From positions 1-64,000 of the forward strand of contig NZ_JBDWAS010000052.1 in the NCBI RefSeq assembly GCF_039978735.1: DNA of 64,000 nt. Direction: 5' to 3'. The DNA is from Maricaulis sp039978735. GTDB taxonomy: Bacteria > Pseudomonadota > Alphaproteobacteria > Caulobacterales > Maricaulaceae. Positions 42,159 to 48,834 of the stretch are shown in pieces. Below the pieces are notes generated by a model, which saw only the letters and a list, made by a program, of their open reading frames with translations, made no database searches and had not been told where the DNA came from. The position numbers and the translations under genes are program-made. The first letter of the stretch is position 1, and each line of letters opens with the position of its first letter.

Positions 42159-43283
42159 TCAGCGGCCTTCGAACAACGTCCGGAATATACCGGCAATCCG
42201 TTCGGCAGCCCTGCCGTCCAACGCCGCGAAGGGCTGGAGATGGGGCCGGCTTTCCGCCGGCTGCGTCATCGCCTTCCGGATCGCGCGGGCGAGCTGCTCC
42301 GGATTGGTGCTTCCCTTGTACTGGCTCGGGAGTTCCAGCATTTCGGGCCGTTCGACATGGTCGCGTACGACGACACAGGGGCAGGCAAGGACACCGCATT
42401 CTTCCTGCAGCCCGCCGCTGTCGGTCACAACCACACGCGATCCGGAAATCAGATCCAGCATATCGAGATAGCCGGCGGGTTCCCGGAAGATCAGCTGCCC
42501 GGCCCAGCCCGGACGCAAGGACAGCACAAGCTCAAGTGTCGGACGGGTCCGGGGGTGGACAGGGAAGAGAATGGGAAGATCGCCAGCGCCGCTCGCGATG
42601 GCCTCGAGCAGACCGGAGAGTGTCTCCGCAGAGTCGACGTTCTCGGGTCTGTGAAGGGTGAGGGTCAGATAGCCTTGCAGCTGAAGACCGAGAGCCCGGG
42701 CAGTGCCACGCGTGCGCGCTTGTTCAATCTTCTGCAGGGCACAATCGGCCATCAGTGAACCGACCACATGAACGACGTCGGGCGATATGCCCTCCCGGAC
42801 GAGATTGTCGCGATCCCGTTGGTCCACGGCGAAGTAAAGATCCGCGACCGCATCGATCAGGCGCCGGTTCTGTTCTTCCGGCATTGCCAGGTTTCCGGAT
42901 CTCGCCCCGGCCTCGATGTGTGCCAGCGGAATGGATCGCATTTTTGCTGCCAGTGCTGCGGCAAGGGCTGTGTCAACGTCCCCGATGCTGACCACCCAGT
43001 CCGGGGACAAGTCGGAAAACGCCTCGCTCAGCCCGTCGATGAAGCCCGCCAGACGGTTTGCCCGCCCCTCCCAGGTGCAAGCGCCGAGATGCCATGCCGG
43101 GGCGGGGATATTGAGCGCTTCGAAAAGCGCGGAATCCATCGCCGGATCGCTGTGCTGTCCCGAATGCACGATGCTGTGCCGGATCATTGAGGCTTGCCCT
43201 TTGAAGGCTCTGACGAGTGGCGCCAGCTTCATCAGGTTTGGGCGGGCCCCGACGACGGTGACGATATGTCCGGTGCTGGGCAT
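42159..43283 (-). CDS. UDP-N-acetylglucosamine 2-epimerase family protein (divergent second copy)
   Basis: 374 residues. Same family as the gene at 35574 but clearly divergent. IVTVVGARPNLMKLAPLVRA, VSIGDVDTA, HIEAGARSGNLAMPEEQNRR, LTLHRPENVDS and TDSGGLQEECG retain every catalytic position (Asp, two Glu, His), so it should be active. HLGACTWEGRANRLAG replaces the usual xxGSHAxQTA loop, which hints at a different UDP-sugar substrate. The start ATG 43283 follows GGAG by 5 bases; an in-frame ATG at 43307 is possible. It begins the leftward arm of the locus. Confidence 0.88.
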   Translation of the reverse strand: MPSTGHIVTVVGARPNLMKLAPLVRAFKGQASMIRHSIVHSGQHSDPAMDSALFEALNIPAPAWHLGACTWEGRANRLAGFIDGLSEAFSDLSPDWVVSIGDVDTALAAALAAKMRSIPLAHIEAGARSGNLAMPEEQNRRLIDAVADLYFAVDQRDRDNLVREGISPDVVHVVGSLMADCALQKIEQARTRGTARALGLQLQGYLTLTLHRPENVDSAETLSGLLEAIASGAGDLPILFPVHPRTRPTLELVLSLRPGWAGQLIFREPAGYLDMLDLISGSRVVVTDSGGLQEECGVLACPCVVVRDHVERPEMLELPSQYKGSTNPEQLARAIRKAMTQPAESRPHLQPFAALDGRAAERIAGIFRTLFEGR

Positions 43284-43735
43284 GTTTGCTCCGGTCTGGT
43301 GTGCCATCCTGGTTTCCGGCGAGAGGCGGCGAGTGGGGTTCGCGTTGAGACTGGACCCGGAAAGCGGGACAAGGCGCCCGGTCTTGGGGGGCTTTAAAAA
43401 AGCAGGACCGGCTAGCTATCTGTATTTAATGCCGTGTTACCGAAGAGTCGACATCTCGGCGGCCTGTGCCGCCCTGGCAGAGAAGGCGCCCTCCCTGAAG
43501 CGGCACGGCCATTGCAATAACAGGTTGTCGCGATGAGGCAGTTCTAGGTCTGAGAATGCTGCGCTGCCACATCAAACCGATAGAGAATTGAAATAGCTTT
43601 TGAGTGTGGATTCTGTGTCTGTATTGTATCAGTTTTCTGAAATTCTCTGGTGTAGTGCGGTTAATCCGGTGCCTTTGGTTGACGCACGTGCGTTCATCGG
43701 ACACCCTAGTTTTGTGCAGGGGCGAAGGAAAAATT
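43284..43735. promoter_or_regulatory. Divergent control region of the polysaccharide locus
   Basis: This 452-base gap separates the two arms. I see no gene in it. The centre (about 43560-43665) is AT-rich compared with the surroundings. ACGCACGTGCGT at 43682-43693 is a perfect 12-base palindrome overlapping a TTGACG at 43679-43684 that could be a -35 box; no good -10 lies 16-18 bases on. GCTTTAAAAAAGC at 43391-43403 is a small hairpin. Confidence 0.5.
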
Positions 43736-44404
43736 ATGTTCATGGGTGGTGAAAAACCCCAAGCCGTCGATCGACGCTTTGCGGGTTTCAGATCCAGATT
43801 TGCACCCGGCTTGCCCGGCGCTGCGTTACCATCCGTGGGCGGCGTCTGGAAGCGCGCGTTTGATGTTGCCGGTTCGGCTGGCGCCCTGGTTTTTCTGTCT
43901 CCCTTGCTTCTGGTTTTGGCCGTTTTGGTGCGCGCAACGAGCCCCGGTCCCAGCCTGTTCTGGTCTCAGCGCATCGGTCGCGGTGCTGAAGTTTTCGCCA
44001 TGCCGAAATTTCGCACCATGCGTATCGATGCTCCCGTTCAGGCGCGGGAGAGCATCGAAAATGCGGATGTTCTCCTGACGCCGATCGGCGCCTTTCTACG
44101 CAGCAGCAGCCTGGACGAACTTCCCCAGCTCTATTGCGTGCTTGTAGGGCAGATGAGCCTCGTCGGCCCCCGCCCCCTGCTTGTGAACGACCCGGCCGCT
44201 CATGCGCGGCTGACGCGTCCAGCCGCCCTGGTCCCGCGGCCGGGCGTGACCGGTCTGGCGCAGGTCCGCGGACGGAACCGATTGAGTGCGCAACGTAAAG
44301 TCCGCTATGATGCCCTTTATGGCGCGCGTTGGTCCTGGCGGCTTGATGCCCGGATTCTCGCAGATACGGTCAAGTACGTCGTGCTTCGCAAGGATGTGCT
44401 CTGA
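43736..44404 (+). CDS. Initiating sugar-phosphate transferase (undecaprenyl-phosphate type)
   Basis: 222 residues. One membrane-entering hydrophobic segment (about 43-66, FDVAGSAGALVFLSPLLLVL). Then the PglC/WcaJ core: PGPSLFWSQRIGRGAEVFAM, PKFRTM, SLDELPQLYCVLVGQMSLVG PRP and RPGVTGLAQVRGRN. It transfers a sugar-1-phosphate from a UDP-sugar to undecaprenyl phosphate, the first step of repeat-unit assembly. It is the small single-domain type, as in PglC or HfsE-like enzymes. ATG 43736 follows GAAGGA. It is first in the rightward arm. Confidence 0.93.
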   Translation: MFMGGEKPQAVDRRFAGFRSRFAPGLPGAALPSVGGVWKRAFDVAGSAGALVFLSPLLLVLAVLVRATSPGPSLFWSQRIGRGAEVFAMPKFRTMRIDAPVQARESIENADVLLTPIGAFLRSSSLDELPQLYCVLVGQMSLVGPRPLLVNDPAAHARLTRPAALVPRPGVTGLAQVRGRNRLSAQRKVRYDALYGARWSWRLDARILADTVKYVVLRKDVL

Positions 44405-44444
44405 CCGCTGTGCCATAAGCAAAACAATGCGGGGACGCCTGACC

Positions 44445-45038
44445 ATGAAACTCATCTACGTGCTGGCTTGTGCCATTCTTGCGAGCGCTCTCGCCGCGTG
44501 TGCGGGGACGCCCGGCGGGCCGATTGCCGGCTCGCAGGGGGCCGTGCCGGACGTCGGTGTCGAGAGTCTCGATACTGACCGCGCCTATCATCTGGCGCCG
44601 GGCGACGAGGTTCGTGTCAACGTGTTCGGTGAGAGTAGCCTGTCCGGCGAGTTTGTCGTCGGTTCGGACGGTACGGTGTCCATGCCGCTGGTCGGCCAGG
44701 TGCGCGCCGGCGGCTTGACACTTGACGAATTCCGAAACGCCGTCACAACGGCGCTGAGCGACGGGTATCTCAACGATCCGCGGGTCAGTGCGGAGATCCT
44801 AAACTACCGGCCGATTTTTATTCTCGGTGAAGTCAACAGCTCTGGCGAATACCCCTACTCCGAAGGGCTTACCATTCTCAATCTTGTCGCTCGCGCAGGC
44901 GGTTTTACCTATCGCGCCAATACGCGGACGGTCTACGTCAAGCGCGCTGGAACCGATACGGAAGTCGCTGTTCCGTTGACGGCTGATCTGCGCGTGCTGC
45001 CCGGCGATACCGTGAGAATCGGTGAGCGGTTCTTCTAG
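44445..45038 (+). CDS. Polysaccharide export lipoprotein, Wza/HfsD-like
   Basis: 197 residues. Lipoprotein signal MKLIYVLACAILASALAACA with lipobox LAAC (C19). The Poly_export domain begins YHLAPGDEVRVNVFGESSLS; an SLBB-like domain continues with YRPIFILGEVNSSGEYPYSE and VLPGDTVRIGERFF. It is about half the length of E. coli Wza and lacks its C-terminal helix, which is normal for many alphaproteobacterial members. It forms the periplasmic part of the export channel and may pair with the barrel at 47464. Start is supported by GGGGA. Confidence 0.92.
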   Translation: MKLIYVLACAILASALAACAGTPGGPIAGSQGAVPDVGVESLDTDRAYHLAPGDEVRVNVFGESSLSGEFVVGSDGTVSMPLVGQVRAGGLTLDEFRNAVTTALSDGYLNDPRVSAEILNYRPIFILGEVNSSGEYPYSEGLTILNLVARAGGFTYRANTRTVYVKRAGTDTEVAVPLTADLRVLPGDTVRIGERFF

Positions 45039-45041
45039 CCA

Positions 45042-46820
45042 GTGCCGGGCCGGCCGCTAGATGTCCTGTTCCCCTGGGGCGCCGTCCTTGGGCTTTTCCT
45101 GCTGGCCGCCGCCATGCTTGGCGCCGACGAGCCTGCGGCGGGGCTGCTTGTTTCCTCCCTGATACTGGTGGCAACGGCTGGTGCCTGCCTTCGTCCTGCG
45201 GTGCGACCATCCCGGCTTGTCTGGTTGATGGTTTGCCTGGTCGGGCTGTTGTATGCGCTGGCGGTGGTCCGCGGATGGGCATCAACCGGGGCGGCCGAAT
45301 ACGCGAGTCTCTTCGCTGCCACCGGCGTCTTTGCAATCGCCCAGGCCGGCGCCCGCGCGCCGGAGCGGGCCACGGTTCTGTGGAATGCGACCCTCTTCGT
45401 CGGACTCCTGCTGGGTGTGATTGCGTTTTACGACACGGTCATCACGCCTGAAAAAATCCTCTGGTTGGACAGGCCAAATCCGTCACACCGTCTCGCGACG
45501 CCTTTCCTCTCGCCTAATACGGCCGGCACGTTTTTCGGACTGTTCTCAATTCTTGCGATCGGCGGCGCTCTTGAGGCGCTGGCGCGGGGCGTCCGGGCGA
45601 AATCGCTCGTCCTGCCGCTGGTAACGCTCATAATCTGCCTGACCTGCATGCTGATGACGGGGTCTCGCGGAGCCCTGTCCGCATTTGCCGTGTCAGCCCT
45701 GGTGTTGCTGGCGTGGACCTTTATTGCCGCATGGCGCCGGGGCGACCGGAGAGGTGTCTTGTCGCCATTGGGGCTGCTCGTCGCGAGCGTGCTCGTTGCT
45801 GTTTTCTGGCTGTCGGGGAGTGTTGTGTCCGAGCGTCTCTTCGCGGGTATCGACAATGCGGGCGGCAACGCTCGGGTCGTGATGTTTGATGCTTATATCC
45901 GTGCAATCGGCGACGCACCGGTTTTCGGCCACGGCCTTGGAGGCTTCGAATTCATCAACGCAAAATCCGCACGCGCTGACAATGCGGCGACCATCATGTA
46001 CCAGAATGCGGCCCACAATGTCGGTTTGCAATGGATCCTGCAGGCGGGTTTGGCCGGGTTTGCCGGCCTCGCCGTGACTGCGGGGCTGATCGGACGCGAC
46101 ATACTGAGGGGGCTCGACCGCCGCCGCAGTCAGAGACCGCTGATCCGCGCAGTAGCTGTCGGGGTGCTGTTTGTCCTGGGCCATGGCATGGTGGATTTCG
46201 CCCTCGAGATACCCGGTTTCATGTGGCTTTTCGCGTGGGTGTTGGGGGTTGGTGCTGGTCTGGCGACCGGCGGCGGGCGAGCGTCGCGCGCAGGGGGGCG
46301 CTGGACTGCCATCGCCTTTTCAGCCGTATTTGCGGCCGGCGCATTGCTTTCTGGATCGGCATTTCTCGACCGCGCGCAAGCCCTGTCGATTGCGAACCTC
46401 GACGACACGGAATTTTTGGCCGCCTATGGCGATGTCCTGCCGGTGCGAGGCTCCGCCCGGCTCTACACAGCAATCGGCGATCGCGCGCTGGCCATGCAGT
46501 TGCGGCGGGCCTCGGTCGCAGCGGTGGCCTATGAACGATCCGTCGAAATGGAGCCAAGAGACGGGCTGGTCTGGGCGAAGCTTTCGATGGCACGGCTTTT
46601 GTCGCAACCTGGAGACCCCGCCGCGGTGATTGATGCGCTGCGGCAATCCTATTTCGTCATGCCTTACGCTGACCGCTCTGTCATACGCTGGCGGCTGGAT
46701 TTCGTTGCGACGGTGTGGGGGTTTTTGCCCGAAGATGTCCGCGCGGCGGCACGTCGGGAGGCGCGTATTGCACCGCCCGCAATTCAGGCGGACTGGGACA
46801 TCCGTGTTGCCAATCGGTGA
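45042..46820 (+). CDS. O-antigen ligase/polymerase-like (Wzy_C) membrane protein
   Basis: 592 residues, about 11 hydrophobic helices in the first 430 residues. The Wzy_C core includes FLSPNTAGTFFGLFSILAIGG and a large periplasmic loop with GHGLGGFEFINAKSARAD and YQNAAHNVGLQWILQAGLAG. The C-terminal about 140 residues are soluble and helical and may resemble TPR. It would polymerise or ligate repeat units, as HfsC does in Caulobacter holdfast. The GTG start is 3 bases after the Wza-like stop; no strong ribosome site is seen. With EpsG at 30200 the locus has two possible polymerases. Confidence 0.88.
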   Translation: MPGRPLDVLFPWGAVLGLFLLAAAMLGADEPAAGLLVSSLILVATAGACLRPAVRPSRLVWLMVCLVGLLYALAVVRGWASTGAAEYASLFAATGVFAIAQAGARAPERATVLWNATLFVGLLLGVIAFYDTVITPEKILWLDRPNPSHRLATPFLSPNTAGTFFGLFSILAIGGALEALARGVRAKSLVLPLVTLIICLTCMLMTGSRGALSAFAVSALVLLAWTFIAAWRRGDRRGVLSPLGLLVASVLVAVFWLSGSVVSERLFAGIDNAGGNARVVMFDAYIRAIGDAPVFGHGLGGFEFINAKSARADNAATIMYQNAAHNVGLQWILQAGLAGFAGLAVTAGLIGRDILRGLDRRRSQRPLIRAVAVGVLFVLGHGMVDFALEIPGFMWLFAWVLGVGAGLATGGGRASRAGGRWTAIAFSAVFAAGALLSGSAFLDRAQALSIANLDDTEFLAAYGDVLPVRGSARLYTAIGDRALAMQLRRASVAAVAYERSVEMEPRDGLVWAKLSMARLLSQPGDPAAVIDALRQSYFVMPYADRSVIRWRLDFVATVWGFLPEDVRAAARREARIAPPAIQADWDIRVANR

Positions 46821-46879
46821 CATGTGAGTCCCTTAGGCATCTCCGATCGCGAAAAAGACGGTATATCAGGGGATTTGCG

Positions 46880-46909
46880 TTGGACCGGATTGCAATCCTG
46901 CGGTATTAA
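46880..46909 (+). promoter_or_regulatory. Promoter with palindrome in the spacer, before the acidic secreted protein
   Basis: TTGGAC at 46880-46885, an 18-base spacer and TATTAA at 46904-46909 form a good sigma-70-type promoter 30 bases before the ATG at 46940. The spacer contains GGATTGCAATCC (46887-46898), a perfect 12-base palindrome in the position used by MerR-type activators. Confidence 0.55.
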
Positions 46910-46939
46910 GAAGTCAGTAGTGTTTATAGGGGGCGCACC

Positions 46940-47368
46940 ATGTCTCACGGAAAATTCATTCTGACGTCGATCATGGCTGTCGGCGCCGTGCTGACTGTTC
47001 CTGCGGCCGGTTTCGCTTGGGCGCAGGACTCTGCGGTCGAGGCGGCCTCGGCCGAACTGACGGCCGATGTCCTCGCCGCGGCGTTCCAGGAAGCGGTCGA
47101 CGAGCTTCCGGAAGATGCCAGCCAGGAAGATATCGAGGCGGCGCTTCAGGAAGTCATTGAGGAATATGAGCCCGATCCGCTGATTTTGGCGGCAGCGCTT
47201 GCGATCTTGGCAACCGACAATGCTGACGACGAGACGCTGATTGCTGCGATCACGGCTGTGGCGAACGATCAAGGTGTGCAGCCGCCGGTCGCCGGCGGAG
47301 GCGGGAATGGCGCACTGGGCGGCTCCAGCGTTCCGGGCGGCGGAAGCGGCGGAAACTCGGACTACTAA
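46940..47368 (+). CDS. Small acidic secreted protein with Gly-rich tail
   Basis: 142 residues. Signal peptide (MSHGKFILTSIMAVGAVLTV, cut near WAQ). The mature part is strongly acidic and helical (VDELPEDASQEDIEAALQEV, then two Ala/Ile-rich helices), followed by a flexible tail rich in Gly and Ser. I recognise no family. Its place between polymerase and outer-membrane barrel genes, each in the same direction, suggests a matrix or export-related protein. The start follows AGGGGG. It has its own promoter call at 46880. Confidence 0.72.
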   Translation: MSHGKFILTSIMAVGAVLTVPAAGFAWAQDSAVEAASAELTADVLAAAFQEAVDELPEDASQEDIEAALQEVIEEYEPDPLILAAALAILATDNADDETLIAAITAVANDQGVQPPVAGGGGNGALGGSSVPGGGSGGNSDY

Positions 47369-47463
47369 CAAGGGGTGTGCACCCGTCTTTGCGTTCAGTC
47401 ACACCCTGTCACACGGGTGTAGCGACGCGGGGATATGCTGCGCAAAAGGGCATGGAATCGGTT

Positions 47464-48747
47464 ATGAATTTTCCCAAACTGGCCTTGTGCCTTGGCACAG
47501 TCATCGCATCCGCTGCCGTCAGCGCGCCCGTTCACGCTCAGGAGGGCGCCGCCGGGGGGATGTTCTCGCGCGACAACAATATCAGCGTGCTTGAGCGCGC
47601 CCGCCCCGAATACGGTGGTAACGGGTTCCAGAATGGCGCTTTCATCTTCCAGCCGCAGCTGACGCTGGGCTTGGAGCATGATGACAATGTTTTTGCCACC
47701 GCTGCCAATGAGGAGTCCGACACCATTCTGTCGGCTGCTGCTGCGCTCGATGTGACAACGACGTGGTCGCGCCACAGCCTCGATGCGAACTTCGGCGTTA
47801 CTCAGCGCGAATATCAGGACTTTTCCGACGAAAGCACGTTCGACTGGCAGGCTGGCGTGAGCGGGCGGCTTGACGTTGTCCGCGGAACCTATTTCGAGGC
47901 GGGCATCAGCTTTGCTGACGAGACGGAGCCTCGCACGTCTGCCGGAGCGTCCGGGCAGGCCGCAGAACCGGTCGAGTACAGCACCTATAACGCGTTCCTG
48001 GGTGCGACGCGGGAATACGGTCGCTGGCGGGCCAATGCCCAGGTCGACTTCACGCCGATCGACTACGAAGATACGACCCTGTTCGGCGGTGCTCCGCTCG
48101 ACGTCGATTTCCGCGATCACGAATCCCTCGTCTATGCCGTTCGTGGCGATTACGCGGTAAGCCCCGATACATCGGTCTTCGTGCGGGCTGCGGTGAACAA
48201 TCGCGAATACGATCTGGCTCCGCCGGTTGTCGTCGAGCAACGAGACTCGTCCGGCTATACCGTTGACCTCGGTGCTGATTTCGACATCCGCGGTACGGCG
48301 CGCGGTGAAGTGGCGGTGGGTTATACCGAGCAGGATTACGACAGTGCCAGCTTTGACAGCGAGAGCGGGCTCAGCATTAACGCCGCAGTTGAGTGGTTCC
48401 CCACCCAGCTGACCACGCTCGGCCTTTCGGCGACCCGTGAAATCCGCGAGTCTGCGGTTGACGTCGCGTCGGGCACCTTCGACACTTCGGTTGTCGCCAG
48501 TGTCGACCATGAGCTGCGCCGTGATACTGTCGTTTCGGCAGCGGTCTACTGGTCTGAATCTAGCTTCAACGGTCTCGATCGTACCGATCAGCGCACCGGT
48601 TTCAACGCGGGCGTCACCTATCTGGTCAATGCCAATGTGGGGCTGCGCGCCGACTACAGCTATGAAGAGCAGGACTCCGGTGGTTCTGCCGGCATCCGCG
48701 ATTTCAAGCGCAACGTCTTTGGCGTCCGGCTCGTCCTGCGCCCCTAA
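47464..48747 (+). CDS. Outer-membrane beta-barrel protein of polysaccharide loci
   Basis: About 427 residues. Signal peptide MNFPKLALCLGTVIASAAVS, cut near HAQ. The rest is alternating-strand sequence with many Tyr/Phe girdle residues (FQPQLTLGLEHDDNVFATAA, REYGRWRANAQVDFTPIDYE, FGVRLVLRP at the end), like BBP2-type barrels. These often replace the missing outer-membrane part of short Wza proteins. The in-frame ATG 47452 would add 4 residues. A 16-bp hairpin follows at 48766. Confidence 0.85.
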   Translation: MNFPKLALCLGTVIASAAVSAPVHAQEGAAGGMFSRDNNISVLERARPEYGGNGFQNGAFIFQPQLTLGLEHDDNVFATAANEESDTILSAAAALDVTTTWSRHSLDANFGVTQREYQDFSDESTFDWQAGVSGRLDVVRGTYFEAGISFADETEPRTSAGASGQAAEPVEYSTYNAFLGATREYGRWRANAQVDFTPIDYEDTTLFGGAPLDVDFRDHESLVYAVRGDYAVSPDTSVFVRAAVNNREYDLAPPVVVEQRDSSGYTVDLGADFDIRGTARGEVAVGYTEQDYDSASFDSESGLSINAAVEWFPTQLTTLGLSATREIRESAVDVASGTFDTSVVASVDHELRRDTVVSAAVYWSESSFNGLDRTDQRTGFNAGVTYLVNANVGLRADYSYEEQDSGGSAGIRDFKRNVFGVRLVLRP

Positions 48748-48765
48748 TCGGCACATTCATGCGTG

Positions 48766-48803
48766 ATTTGACCCGGCCCCGTTCTTGCGGGGCCGGGTCA
48801 AAT
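48766..48803 (+). terminator. 16-bp perfect hairpin between barrel and kinase genes
   Basis: The arms 48766-48781 and 48788-48803 (ATTTGACCCGGCCCCG and its exact complement) flank a 6-base loop. It lies 18 bases after the barrel stop and 31 bases before the kinase start. There is no T-run past it, so it may be a strong pause or attenuator rather than a full stop. Confidence 0.6.
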
Positions 48804-48834
48804 CTGCACGATTATGCTCGGCGGCAAGGGTGGA

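Noticed and set aside
44445..45038. Short Wza-like gene considered truncated
   Set aside because: It has a full lipoprotein signal, export domain and SLBB-like domain and a normal stop; short forms with a separate barrel protein are common.
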